From Mycobacterium kyogaense (GTDB lineage: Bacteria; Actinomycetota; Actinomycetes; Mycobacteriales; Mycobacteriaceae), in assembly GCF_003254575.1 (NCBI RefSeq), contig NZ_QJUA01000010.1, forward strand, positions 85,070 to 149,069: a stretch of DNA of 64,000 nucleotides, written 5' to 3'. This document shows, piece after piece, positions 1 through 10,287 of this stretch; the first letter of the stretch is position 1, and the number at the start of each line of letters is the position of its first letter. The position numbers and the translations under genes are program-made. The notes below the pieces were generated by a model. It was not told where the DNA came from. It saw only the letters and a program-made list of their open reading frames with translations, and ran no database searches.

Positions 1-1130
<1,130 letters not shown>

Positions 1131-1131
<1 letters not shown>

Positions 1132-2273
1132 TGCTCGGACCCATGGACGAATACCCGGTACACCAGGTGCCGCAGCCGATCGCGTGGCCGGGCTCCTCGG
1201 ACCGCAACTTCTACGACCGGTCCTATTTCAACGCCCACGACCGCACCGGTGACATCTTCCTGATCAGCGGTATCGGCTACTACCCCAACCTCGGCGTGAA
1301 GGACGCGTTCCTCCTCGTCTCCCGCCGCGGAGGCGGCAAGTATGGCGGACGCGGGGACACCCAGACAGCGATCCACCTCTCCGATGCGATCGACCAGGAC
1401 CGGCTCAACCAGAACGTCGGCGCCTACCGCGTCGAGGTGATCGAACCGCTGCGCAAGCTACGCATCGTCTGCGACGAGACCGAGGGCATCGCCGCAGATC
1501 TCACGTGGGAAGGGCTGTTCGACGTCGTCCAGGAGCAACCGCACATCATGCGGCGCGGCACCCGGGTCACCTTGGACGCGCAGCGCTTCGCCCAGCTGGG
1601 CACGTGGAGCGGGCAGCTCTCGATCGACGGCGAGGACATCACCGTCGATCCCGCACGCTGGATCGGCACCCGGGACCGCTCCTGGGGTATCCGCCCCGTC
1701 GGCGAGGCGGAGCCCGCGGGACGGCCCGACGACCCGCCGTTCGAGGGCATGTGGTGGCTCTACGTGCCGATGGCCTTCGACGACTTCGGGATCGTGATCA
1801 TCATCCAGGAGGACCCGCAGGGGTTCCGCTCGGTCAACGACTGCACACGAATCTGGAAGGACGGGCGTGTCGAACAGCTCGGCTGGCCGCGGGTGAAGAT
1901 CCACTACCGCTCGGGCACCCGCATCCCGACCGGCGCCACCATCGAAGCGACCGGACGTGACGGCAGCGCACTGCATTTCGACGTCGAGTCGAAGCTGCCT
2001 GTGCCGATCCACGTCGGCGGCGGCTACGGCGGAGACTCCGACTGGCTGCACGGAATGTGGAAGGGCGAGCGCTACACCGAGCGGCTGACCTACGACATGA
2101 CCGACCCGGCGGTCATCGGGCGGGCCGGGTTCGGCGTGATCGACCATGTCGGCCGCGCTGTGTGCCGCGACGCCGACGGCACCGAGCGCGAGGGCTGGGG
2201 CCTGTTCGAGCACGGCGCGCTGGGCCGCCACGACCCGTCCGGCTTCACCGACTGGCTCTCCGTCGCGCCCTGA
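1131..2273 (+). CDS. Conserved hypothetical protein, Rv3169-like
   Basis: A 380-residue protein matching Rv3169 (about 374 residues) in length and position directly after the Rv3168-like gene. An open frame extends further upstream, but the ATG at 1131 is preferred because it overlaps the upstream stop as TGATG and gives a family-sized product. There is no signal peptide or membrane segment. The sequence is rich in Trp and aromatic residues and contains a GTRDRSWGIRPVG stretch, as in the AttH/diels-alderase-like all-beta hydrolase relatives. No catalytic residues can be assigned from sequence alone and the function is unknown. The conserved pairing with an APH-fold kinase suggests they act on the same metabolite, which is inference. 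Confidence 0.82.
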
Positions 2274-2279
2274 CAAGAC

Positions 2280-3749
2280 TCAGGCGGGGTGCGGTTCGCG
2301 CACGGCCGCGCGGCCGAACACCATCGACTCCTCGATGCGGTCGAAGCGGTGGTCGATGACGTCGAGCACGTAGTTGTGCCGCACGTTCCACGGCCGGTGC
2401 GTGCCGGAGCGGGGCAGCGCGTGCGGCGCCCGCTTCACATAGCCGGACTCCAGATTGAACGTCGGCTTCTCGGTGATCGGGGTGTCGCCGCGGTGCGGAT
2501 GGGCGTGCGTGTAGCCGTGAGTTCTCATGTGCGCGATCAGCTTTGCCACGGCCTTCGCGGTCATGTCGGCCCGCAGTGTCCACGAGGCGTTCGTGTAGCC
2601 GATACACCACGCCATGTTCGGCAGATCCTCGAGCAGGTACTCCTTGTAGACGAAGCGGTCCGTGGGGTCGATCTCGTCGCCGTCGACGAGCACCCGGATC
2701 CCGCCGAGCGCCTGCAGCTGTAGTCCGGTCGCGGTGACGATGATGTCGGCGTCGAGGTGCCTGCCGGAGCGCAGCACGATGCCGGTCTCGTCGACGTGGT
2801 CGATGGTGTCGGTGACGACCTCGGCCTGTCCCCGGCTGATGTGCTCGAACAGGTCGTGGTCGAGCACCAGACACATCCGTTGGTCCCAGGGCTTGTATCG
2901 GGGCTTGAAGTGCACGTCGACGTCGTATCCGGGCGGAAGGGCCGCCACGGTGCGGTTACGGATGAGCCAACGTCCGAACCGGGGGGCCTTGCGGAACATG
3001 AAGTAGGACAGCACATGGAAGGCCGAGTTCAAGAAGCGCACCACCGCGTGGGAGAGCCGACGCGGGAGAACCTTACGGATGGCGTTCACCATCGGGTCGA
3101 CCCGAGCCATCGACATCATGTAGGTCGGTGAGCGCTGCAGCATCGTGACGTGAGCGGCCTGCTCGCTGAGCGCGGGAATCAAACTGATCGCGGTGGCGCC
3201 GCTGCCGATCACCACCATGCGCTTCCCGGTCGGGTCGAGGTCCTCGGGCCAGAACTGCGGGTGCACCACCTGCCCGCCGAAGGAGTCCAGACCGGCGATG
3301 TCGGGCCGGTAAGGGTCGTCGTAGCTGTAGTAACCGGTGCCGCAGAACAGGAAGCGGCCGCGGAACACCCGCTCCTGCCCGTTCTGCTGGGCCCGCACCG
3401 TCCAGGTGTCGTTGCCGGAATCCCACTCGGCAGACGTGACGTGGGTGTCGAACTGGATGTGCCGGTCGATGCCGTGCTTGCGCGCCGCGTCGGTCAGGTA
3501 CTCCCGGATGTGTTCACCGTCGGCGACGTTCTCCCGCCGGGTCCAGGGCTCCCACGGGAAGGAGAGCGTGAAGATGTCGCTGTCGGACCGGATTCCGGGA
3601 TAGCGAAACAGGTCCCATGTGCCGCCGATGCGGGAGCGCCGCTCCAGGATCGTGTACCGCACCCCGGGGTTGCGTTCGGCGATCCGGTAGGCCGCGCCGA
3701 TGCCCGAGATGCCGGCACCGATGATCACGACGTCCGAGAATTCCTCCAC
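2280..3749 (-). CDS. EthA/MymA-type flavin-containing Baeyer-Villiger monooxygenase
   Basis: A 489-residue FAD/NADPH monooxygenase that inserts oxygen into ketones or S-oxidises thioamides and sulfides. It has exactly the length of EthA (Rv3854c). The N-terminal FAD Rossmann motif is VVIIGAGISGIG, followed by the family stretch GGTWDLFRYPGIRSDSD. The second nucleotide-binding motif is VVIGSGATA, near the middle. The start is a GTG preceded by a strong AGGAGGT Shine-Dalgarno about 5 bases upstream. It is convergent with the Rv3169-like gene and divergent from the acyl-CoA dehydrogenase operon, sharing a 200-base regulatory gap. It could be an EthA, MymA or third-class paralogue; the in vivo substrate cannot be read from sequence. 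Confidence 0.88.
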   Translation of the reverse strand: MEEFSDVVIIGAGISGIGAAYRIAERNPGVRYTILERRSRIGGTWDLFRYPGIRSDSDIFTLSFPWEPWTRRENVADGEHIREYLTDAARKHGIDRHIQFDTHVTSAEWDSGNDTWTVRAQQNGQERVFRGRFLFCGTGYYSYDDPYRPDIAGLDSFGGQVVHPQFWPEDLDPTGKRMVVIGSGATAISLIPALSEQAAHVTMLQRSPTYMMSMARVDPMVNAIRKVLPRRLSHAVVRFLNSAFHVLSYFMFRKAPRFGRWLIRNRTVAALPPGYDVDVHFKPRYKPWDQRMCLVLDHDLFEHISRGQAEVVTDTIDHVDETGIVLRSGRHLDADIIVTATGLQLQALGGIRVLVDGDEIDPTDRFVYKEYLLEDLPNMAWCIGYTNASWTLRADMTAKAVAKLIAHMRTHGYTHAHPHRGDTPITEKPTFNLESGYVKRAPHALPRSGTHRPWNVRHNYVLDVIDHRFDRIEESMVFGRAAVREPHPA

Positions 3750-3840
3750 CCGTACCTCCTGTGGTCCGCAGGCGTACCACCCACTCTAGAGACCCAGGCC
3801 ACACCGCGGCGATGATCCCCACAATCGTGTCGCGCCACTC

Positions 3841-3868
3841 TGTACACATGAGGCATCCGCGGTGTACA
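3841..3868. promoter_or_regulatory. Inverted repeat, candidate operator in divergent promoter region
   Basis: The arms TGTACAC (3841-3847) and GTGTACA (3862-3868) form a perfect 7-base inverted repeat with a 14-base spacer, between the divergent monooxygenase and acyl-CoA dehydrogenase genes. A second related word, GACATGTACC, lies just downstream. Spacing and placement fit a dimeric repressor site for one or both genes; the PucR regulator at the end of the cluster is one candidate binder, but this is inference. Confidence 0.4.
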
Positions 3869-3950
3869 CCCCGGACATGTACCGCGGCGGCGCAGGTGTC
3901 TACCGTGGGAGCCCTGAGAACGGACAGCTCGAGAACGGACGGAGTTCGTC

Positions 3951-5147
3951 ATGACCACCACCGCACCCGCTGCGAAGAAGAACACCTACGCGCCGCTGGA
4001 GCTGTTCGACATCGCGCGCCTGCTCGACGACGAAGAACGCGAGATCGCGGCGACCGTCCGCAAATTCGTCGACACCACGCTGCGGCCCGAGGTCGAGAAC
4101 TGGTTCGAGTCCGCGACCCTGCCGAAGGAACTGGCCAAGGAGTTCGGCTCGCTGGGCCTGCTGGGCATGCATCTCGACGGGTACGGCTGCGCCGGCACGA
4201 ACGCCGTCAGTTACGGGCTGGCGTGCATGGAACTCGAGGCGGGCGACAGCGGCTTCCGCAGCTTCGTCTCGGTCCAGGGCTCGCTCTCGATGTTCTCGAT
4301 CCACCGCTACGGCTCCGAGGAACAGAAGGACGAGTGGCTGCCCAGGCTCGCCACCGGGGAGGCCGTCGGCTGCTTCGGCCTGACCGAACCGGACTTCGGC
4401 TCCAATCCGGCCGGCATGCGCACGCGGGCAAGGCGCGACGGGTCGGACTGGGTGCTGACCGGCACCAAGATGTGGATCACCAACGGCAACCTCGCCGACG
4501 TCGCGACCGTGTGGGCACAGACCGATGACGGAATTCGCGGTTTCCTCGTGCCCACCGACACCCCGGGCTTCACCGCAAACGCCATCCACCGCAAGCTGTC
4601 GCTGCGTGCGTCGGTGACCTCGGAGCTGGTGCTCGACGAGGTGCGGCTGCCCGCCTCGGCGCAGCTCCCCCACGCCGACGGCCTGGGCGCGCCGCTGTCC
4701 TGCCTCAACGAAGCGCGCTTCGGCATCGTGTTCGGCTCCCTCGGGGCCGCGCGCGACTGCCTGGAAACCGCCATCGCCTACACCCAGGCCCGCGACGTGT
4801 TCGACAAGCCACTGTCGAGCTATCAGCTGACTCAGGAGAAGCTCGCCAACATGACGGTGGAGCTCGGCAAGGGCATGCTGCTGGCCCTGCACCTGGGTCG
4901 CATCAAGGACAGCGACGGGGTCCGGCCGGAACAGATCAGCCTGGGCAAGCTCAACAACGTGCGCGAAGCGCTGGCGATCGCGCGAGAATGCCGAACGCTG
5001 CTCGGCGGCAGCGGGATCACGCTGGAGTACTCCCCGCTGCGACACGCCAACAACCTCGAATCCGTCCTCACCTACGAGGGCACGTCGGAGATGCATCTGC
5101 TCTCGATCGGCAAGGCGCTGACCGGACACGCCGCGTTCAGGTCATGA
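3951..5147 (+). CDS. Acyl-CoA dehydrogenase, glutaryl-CoA dehydrogenase-like
   Basis: A 398-residue FAD-dependent acyl-CoA dehydrogenase. The segment GFRSFVSVQGSL (Arg103) matches the region of glutaryl-CoA dehydrogenases that holds the substrate-carboxylate arginine, and the C-terminal YEGTSEMH carries the catalytic base Glu (about 376). CFGLTEPDFGSNP and MWITNG are standard flavin-site motifs. Glutaryl-CoA dehydrogenase oxidatively decarboxylates glutaryl-CoA to crotonyl-CoA. The ATG follows a weak ribosome site. The stop overlaps the aldehyde dehydrogenase start (ATGA). Followed by an aldehyde dehydrogenase and a class III CoA-transferase, it fits a glutarate pathway. A generic FadE with another substrate remains possible. 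Confidence 0.85.
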   Translation: MTTTAPAAKKNTYAPLELFDIARLLDDEEREIAATVRKFVDTTLRPEVENWFESATLPKELAKEFGSLGLLGMHLDGYGCAGTNAVSYGLACMELEAGDSGFRSFVSVQGSLSMFSIHRYGSEEQKDEWLPRLATGEAVGCFGLTEPDFGSNPAGMRTRARRDGSDWVLTGTKMWITNGNLADVATVWAQTDDGIRGFLVPTDTPGFTANAIHRKLSLRASVTSELVLDEVRLPASAQLPHADGLGAPLSCLNEARFGIVFGSLGAARDCLETAIAYTQARDVFDKPLSSYQLTQEKLANMTVELGKGMLLALHLGRIKDSDGVRPEQISLGKLNNVREALAIARECRTLLGGSGITLEYSPLRHANNLESVLTYEGTSEMHLLSIGKALTGHAAFRS

Positions 5148-6601
5148 CCGCTGCGATCACGCACCTGATCGCCGGGCAGTGGGTGTCCGGCAACGGCGAG
5201 GCCGTCGTCAGCCGCAACCCGGCCCGGCCGGACATCGTGGTGGCCGAAGGGGGCGGCGCGCTCGTCGCCGACGTCGACGCCGCGGTGACCGCTGCGAACG
5301 AGGCCGCGACAGCGTGGGCAGCGACGCCGATGCACCAGCGTGGGGCCGTCCTGCTGGCCGCCGCCGACATCGTCGACAGCCGCGCTGCGGCGTGGGGCCT
5401 CGAATTGGCTGCCGAAGAAGGCAAGACGAAAGCCGAGGGAATCGGCGAGGTGCGCCGGGCAGCGCAGATCCTGCGGTACTACGGCAACGAGGGCGACCGA
5501 CAGGCCGGAGACATCTATGCCTCCCCGCGCGCCGGCGAACAGATCCTGGTGACGCGCAAGCCGCTTGGCGTGGTCGCGGTGATCACCCCGTTCAACTTCC
5601 CCATCGCGATCCCGGCATGGAAGATCGCACCCGCTCTGGTGTTCGGCAACACGGTGGTGTGGAAGCCCGCCAGCACCGTGCCGCTGCTGGCGCTGCGCCT
5701 CGCCGAGGCGCTGACCACTGCGGGGTTGCCGGCCGGCGTGCTGAACCTGCTCGTCGGTGAAGCGGAGGTCGGTGACGCGCTGGTCCAGCACAACGGGATC
5801 GATGCGATCACGTTCACCGGATCGACGGCGGTGGGGCGCCGGATCGCCGCGGCTGCGGCCGCTCGGGGCATACCGGCGCAGGCCGAGATGGGCGGCAAGA
5901 ACGCCGCGGTGGTGCTCGACGACGCCGACGTCGATCTCGCGCTGGAGCAGGTGCTGCTCGGCGCGTTCCGCTCGACCGGCCAGAAGTGCACCGCCACATC
6001 GCGCCTGATCGTCACCGCGGGCATCGCCGACCGATTCGTCGACGCCATGTGCGAGCGAGCCGCGGCGCTGCGCGTCGGTGATCCCACCGACGATGCCACC
6101 GAGATGGGGCCCGTCATAAGTTCGACTGCCCAGCAGAACATTGCGGCAGGAATCGCCACAGCCGCCGACCAGGGCGCCACGGTGCTGACCGGAGGCGCGC
6201 CGTACTCGGATGCCCGCGCCGACGGCTACTTCGTCGCCCCCACCGTTCTGGAGCTGGGCGCCGGCGCCGCCGACGTGTGGACCGAGGAACTCTTCGGACC
6301 CGTGGTCGCCGTCAAGCGCGCCGCCGACGCCGATGAGGCGTTCGCACTGGCCAACGACAGCGAGTTCGGGCTCTCTGCGGCGGTGTTCACCCAGGATCTC
6401 ACTCGCGCGCTGCAGGCCGTTGCGACCATCGATGTCGGCGTGCTGCATGTGAATTCGGAGTCGGCGGGCGCCGACCCGCACGTACCGTTCGGCGGCGCGA
6501 AGAAGAGCGGGCTCGGCCCCAAGGAGCAGGGCGCGGCCGCTCGGGACTTCTTCACCCACACCACCACCGTGTACCTGCGCGGCGGCAGGCCGGTCGCGTG
6601 A
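5144..6601 (+). CDS. NAD(P)+-dependent aldehyde dehydrogenase (semialdehyde type)
   Basis: A 485-residue aldehyde dehydrogenase. An open frame continues upstream inside the previous gene, but the ATG at 5144 overlaps that gene's stop (ATGA) and gives the normal family length. Catalytic residues are visible: nucleophile Cys282 in TGQKCTA and general base Glu248 in AEMGGKN, plus the NAD-binding FTGSTAVGR. The sequence type is closest to semialdehyde dehydrogenases such as ketoglutarate-semialdehyde or glutarate-semialdehyde enzymes. In this operon it would most simply oxidise glutarate semialdehyde to glutarate before CoA activation and the glutaryl-CoA dehydrogenase step; that assignment is inferred from context. 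Confidence 0.88.
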   Translation: MTAAITHLIAGQWVSGNGEAVVSRNPARPDIVVAEGGGALVADVDAAVTAANEAATAWAATPMHQRGAVLLAAADIVDSRAAAWGLELAAEEGKTKAEGIGEVRRAAQILRYYGNEGDRQAGDIYASPRAGEQILVTRKPLGVVAVITPFNFPIAIPAWKIAPALVFGNTVVWKPASTVPLLALRLAEALTTAGLPAGVLNLLVGEAEVGDALVQHNGIDAITFTGSTAVGRRIAAAAAARGIPAQAEMGGKNAAVVLDDADVDLALEQVLLGAFRSTGQKCTATSRLIVTAGIADRFVDAMCERAAALRVGDPTDDATEMGPVISSTAQQNIAAGIATAADQGATVLTGGAPYSDARADGYFVAPTVLELGAGAADVWTEELFGPVVAVKRAADADEAFALANDSEFGLSAAVFTQDLTRALQAVATIDVGVLHVNSESAGADPHVPFGGAKKSGLGPKEQGAAARDFFTHTTTVYLRGGRPVA

Positions 6602-7713
6602 CGCCGGGCGCACTCGGTGCACTCGATGGCATCGTCGTCGTCGATTTCAGCCGCGTGCTGGCCGGGCCGTACGCGACGATGATGCTCGGCGATTTCGGTG
6701 CCGAGGTGATCAAGATCGAACGTCCGCAGATCGGGGACGACACCCGCCACTGGGGACCGCCGTACGACTCTGCCGGCGTCGCAACGTATTACAACGCGGT
6801 CAATCGCAACAAGCGATCGGTCACGCTGGATCTGACCGATCCCGCCGACCTGCAACGGGCCCGCGACCTGGTCAGCGGCGCCGACATCGTGGTCGAGAAC
6901 TTCCGCGCAGGCACCATGGAGAAACTCGGGCTGGGCTACGACGACATCCGCGCGGTGCGACCCGACGTCATCTACTGCTCGATCACCGGTTTCGGCCGCA
7001 CGGGCGGAGCAGACCTGCCCGGTTACGACCTGCTGCTGCAGGCCGTCGGAGGACTGATGAGTGTCACCGGCACCGAGCCCGGCGACCCCACCAAGGTCGG
7101 AGTGGCGCTGGTCGATGTCCTCGCCGGCCTGCACGCGCTCAGCGGCATCCTGGCGGCACTGGCGTACCGGGCGCGCACCGGAGAGGGCCAGCGGGTGGAC
7201 ACCAATCTCCTGTCGGTGCTGTTGTCGTCTCTGGTGAACCAGGCCTCGGGATACCTCGGCGCGGGGGTGGTGCCACAGATGATGGGCAATCGCCACCCCA
7301 GCGTCGCGCCGTATCAGACATTCGAGACCGCCGACCGGCCGATCGCAGTCGCCGTCGGCAACGACAAACAGTTCCGCGCCTTGAGCGCAACGCTCGGCAG
7401 GGCGGAATGGGGCGAGGATCCGCGGTTCGCCACCAACCCGGCCCGCGTGCAGCACCGAGAGATGTTGTGCGCGTTGATCGAAGCCGAGGTGCGTCGCTGC
7501 GGTGCCGACCACTGGTACGCCGAACTGACCTCCGCGGGCGTGCCGGCCGGGCCCATCAACGACGTCGCCGAGGCGTTCGCCTACGCCCGCTCCCTCGGAA
7601 TCGAGGCCGAGGTCACCGTGCCGGGCGGGGGCGCCCCGCAGGTCGCCAACCCGATCACGCTGTCGGCCACCCCCGTCACCTACCGCTCGGGGCCGCCCCC
7701 GCTGGGCGGCTGA
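6598..7713 (+). CDS. Family III (CaiB/BaiF) CoA-transferase
   Basis: A 371-residue class III CoA-transferase that moves CoA between carboxylates through an aspartyl-CoA intermediate. The catalytic Asp is probably Asp173 in VALVDVLAG. The N-terminal motif VVDFSRVLAGPYATMMLGDFGAEVIKIE is typical (quoted as two parts: VVDFSRVLAGPYA, then a GAEVIKIE segment). The GTG start overlaps the preceding stop (GTGA), so the gene is third in the operon. By analogy with SUGCT, the succinyl-CoA:glutarate CoA-transferase, it would make glutaryl-CoA here. Its last 34 bases overlap the convergent PucR gene. Confidence 0.88.
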   Translation: MTPGALGALDGIVVVDFSRVLAGPYATMMLGDFGAEVIKIERPQIGDDTRHWGPPYDSAGVATYYNAVNRNKRSVTLDLTDPADLQRARDLVSGADIVVENFRAGTMEKLGLGYDDIRAVRPDVIYCSITGFGRTGGADLPGYDLLLQAVGGLMSVTGTEPGDPTKVGVALVDVLAGLHALSGILAALAYRARTGEGQRVDTNLLSVLLSSLVNQASGYLGAGVVPQMMGNRHPSVAPYQTFETADRPIAVAVGNDKQFRALSATLGRAEWGEDPRFATNPARVQHREMLCALIEAEVRRCGADHWYAELTSAGVPAGPINDVAEAFAYARSLGIEAEVTVPGGGAPQVANPITLSATPVTYRSGPPPLGG

Positions 7714-9191
7714 GGCCGGTCGGACAGGAGCTGGCTGGCCCTGATCGCCAGCCACAGCCGGGTGCGCGTGTCGGCGTCGTCGAGGTCGTCGTCGAGGACG
7801 TCGCTGACACGGCGCAGCCGGTGGCGCAGCGTGTGGCGATGCACGCCGGTGGCGGACGCAGCGTTCTCGAGGCGGCCGTTGTGCCGCAGGTACGCCTCCA
7901 GCGTCGCCACCAGGTCTGCGCTCAACGGCGCCAAAGGTGCTGCGAGCATGGCCAATTCAGCGGCGGAGCGGCCGGCCAGGAGCACGTCGAGAGGTCCGAG
8001 CTCGGCATATTCGGCGAAGCGCACCCCACCGGCATGGCACGCGATCCGCGCCTGCTCGAGTCCCACGGCGATGTCGCACAGGGCGACCGGACCACTCGCC
8101 CCGCCCACCAGGTCCCGCGCCGGCCCGGACCGGATCTCGGCGATACGTCCCCGATCCGCGGCGGGCAGCACGATCGCGAGTTCCTGGCCTGTCGTCGTCA
8201 TCGGGTGGGCCATCAGGTAGGGGCCGGCAGCGAGTCGCCGGCCCCAATCCCGCTGCGCGGTCAGTATCGGCCCGACGTCGGTGAGCAGCACCACGACCAC
8301 CTCGTCGTGTCGCTCGAATCCGAAGTACCGCAGCACGCCGTCGTCGACCAGGCCCGAGCCGCGCAGCAGCTCGCGTGTCACGGCGCTGCGCAGGCGCTGC
8401 TCGGCCTCGACCACACCCGCCGGCTTCTCCAGTGCGATCGAGATCAACGACACGGCATGGGCCACCAGCAACCGCTCGGCGTTGGACAGCGGGGCGGCCG
8501 AGCGCACCGCCAATCGTGCCCGATGGGGTTGTGCCGCAGCGAGATTCTGCACGGTGATCAAGGCGTCGGAATCGCCGGTGACGTAGGCGCCACGCCGGAC
8601 GGACGGCACGTTGTCCGTGAGCGCGGCAAGCAACCGGGTCCGCTGCGGCCCCGCGGCCGCCAGCACGCTGCGATCGGCGCCGAGCACGAGCACCGTCGCG
8701 GCCAGCCGCTCGGCCAGCGCATCGACCACCCCGGGGATGCCGGCGGTGACCGTCGCCCGCGCGAGCACCTCCTGACCGTCGACCACCTGCTGCACCGCGC
8801 GCAGTTCGTCGTCGGCCAGCGCATCGGTGACCGTCTTGGTGATCGCGATGAAGGGCGTCGACGGCGGCACCTCGAGCACCGGCAACCCCGCCCGGTCTCC
8901 GGCGGCCAGGATGCCGGCGGGGACCTCACTCAACGTCGTCCCCGTGTCGACGGCGAGCGCGGCGCTGCCGGCCGAGACGAGCCGCGCTACATAGGCGGCC
9001 TGCGCCGCGGTGTCGGTGCCGATGTTGATCCCGGTGGTCATCACGAGCTCGCCGCCGGACAGGTAGGGCGTCGGGTCGGCCAGCTCGATCGCGTGCGCCC
9101 AGGCGATCGGGCGATCCGCCGCGGACCCGCCCGCGACCAGACGCAGGCCCAGCCGGGGGACGCCGGCCAGTTCCCGCACGGTGATCGCCAC
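7680..9191 (-). CDS. PucR-family transcriptional regulator
   Basis: A 503-residue regulator with an N-terminal PucR sensory domain (about 1-125, beginning ITVRELAGVPRLGLRLVAGG), a central GGDEF-like CdaR domain and a C-terminal PucR helix-turn-helix (about 430-490; YLRHNGRLENAASATGVHRH). The family usually activates adjacent amino-acid or purine catabolic operons in response to a metabolite. It starts at a GTG. It is convergent with, and overlaps by 34 bases, the CoA-transferase gene, and lies 25 bases downstream of the LLM oxidoreductase on its own strand. The probable target is the neighbouring glutarate-type operon; this is inference. Confidence 0.88.
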   Translation of the reverse strand: MAITVRELAGVPRLGLRLVAGGSAADRPIAWAHAIELADPTPYLSGGELVMTTGINIGTDTAAQAAYVARLVSAGSAALAVDTGTTLSEVPAGILAAGDRAGLPVLEVPPSTPFIAITKTVTDALADDELRAVQQVVDGQEVLARATVTAGIPGVVDALAERLAATVLVLGADRSVLAAAGPQRTRLLAALTDNVPSVRRGAYVTGDSDALITVQNLAAAQPHRARLAVRSAAPLSNAERLLVAHAVSLISIALEKPAGVVEAEQRLRSAVTRELLRGSGLVDDGVLRYFGFERHDEVVVVLLTDVGPILTAQRDWGRRLAAGPYLMAHPMTTTGQELAIVLPAADRGRIAEIRSGPARDLVGGASGPVALCDIAVGLEQARIACHAGGVRFAEYAELGPLDVLLAGRSAAELAMLAAPLAPLSADLVATLEAYLRHNGRLENAASATGVHRHTLRHRLRRVSDVLDDDLDDADTRTRLWLAIRASQLLSDRPQPPSGGGPER

Positions 9192-9216
9192 TGCCGCAGT
9201 CCTTCCCGGCTCGAGA

Positions 9217-10215
9217 CTACGTTCGCGCGTCTGCGGAGAGCGCGTCGACGATCTGGCTCAGAGTCTCCACCGGGATCGGGGCGGGCTGGTACAGACAGAC
9301 CCGATCGGCGACGCCCGCGGTGCGGTCGCGGATGTGGGCGGCGATGTCCGCGGGCGTACCGCACGCGGCGATGGTGTGCAGCACGTCGTCGTCGATGAGC
9401 CCGCCCATCTCGGCCCACCGCCCCTGCTTGGACAGGGCGTTGAGCTCGGGCTGCAGATCGCCCCAGCCGTGCACCTCGAGCACGGGCCGATACGCCGGGG
9501 TGGAGCCGTAGAACGCCAGCAGCCGCCGCGCCGAGGCATGCCCGGGATCGGATTCGGCGTCGGAGACGATGACCTCCGGCACGACCGCCAGATCCTCCCG
9601 GCGCCGCCCGGCCGCGGCCAGCCCCGCGTCGACGTTGGGCAGAGTGACCTCGGTCAGGAAGCGTCGCGATCCGAATGGCATGACCAGCAGCCCGTCGGCG
9701 GTCTCGGCGACCATCCGCGTCAACCGCGGCCCCAGCGCACCCACGTAGATGGGGATCGGCGCGAAGTCGGCCGGTGGGCTGAACGTCGGCGTCATCAGCG
9801 TGTGCCGGTAGAACTCGCCGCGATGGTTCAGCCGCTCGCCGGTGCGCCACGTGTCGAAGATGGCCCGCAGCGCGCCGATCAGATCGCGCATCCGCTCGAC
9901 GGGTGTGTCGAATTCGGCGCCGAACCGCTTCTCGATCTGCGTGCGGATCTGCGTACCCAGCCCCAGCGTGAACCGGCCGCCGCTGAGCAACTGATGGTCG
10001 ACCGCCTGGTGGGCGAGGTGAATGGGATTGCGCGGGAACGCGATTGCGACGTTGGTCATCAGGTCCAGGCCGCCGACCGACGCGGCCAGCGTCAGCGGGC
10101 TGAACACATCGTGCGGGCCTTCGAACGTGAACACCCCGCTCGCACCCGCCTCGCGCAGGGCCGCGGCCCGCTGCGCCGCACCGATCGGACTCATGAGCGC
10201 CGTCATCACCTGCAC
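9217..10215 (-). CDS. LLM-class F420-dependent oxidoreductase (TIGR03617-like)
   Basis: A 332-residue TIM-barrel luciferase-like monooxygenase-family protein of the actinobacterial F420-dependent type. Characteristic segments are GGRFTLGLGTQIRTQIEKRF, RGEFYRHTLMTPTFSP and the C-terminal FYGSTPAYRPVLEVHGWGDL, recalled from the TIGR03617 (MSMEG_2256-like) group. The open frame runs far upstream through the antisense of aofH, so the start is set at the GTG at 10215, with ATG 10206 as an alternative. It probably shares a transcript with the downstream PucR gene and is divergent from aofH. The substrate is unknown; use of F420 rather than FMN is family knowledge. Confidence 0.85.
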   Translation of the reverse strand: MQVMTALMSPIGAAQRAAALREAGASGVFTFEGPHDVFSPLTLAASVGGLDLMTNVAIAFPRNPIHLAHQAVDHQLLSGGRFTLGLGTQIRTQIEKRFGAEFDTPVERMRDLIGALRAIFDTWRTGERLNHRGEFYRHTLMTPTFSPPADFAPIPIYVGALGPRLTRMVAETADGLLVMPFGSRRFLTEVTLPNVDAGLAAAGRRREDLAVVPEVIVSDAESDPGHASARRLLAFYGSTPAYRPVLEVHGWGDLQPELNALSKQGRWAEMGGLIDDDVLHTIAACGTPADIAAHIRDRTAGVADRVCLYQPAPIPVETLSQIVDALSADART

Positions 10216-10287
10216 AACCGGGGACCTTAGCGCGATCTCGGCGTGCAAATCGTCGCCAGGCGACGGGAAGCACGCCAGAATCGCTTC

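Noticed and set aside
2280..3749. Naming this gene ethA outright
   Set aside because: EthA, MymA and other paralogues share all visible motifs and the etaR/ethR neighbour of ethA is absent.
3900..6622. Long minus-strand frames (409 and 516 codons) opposite the acyl-CoA and aldehyde dehydrogenase genes
   Set aside because: They mirror well-supported enzymes and show only compositional residues with no motif.
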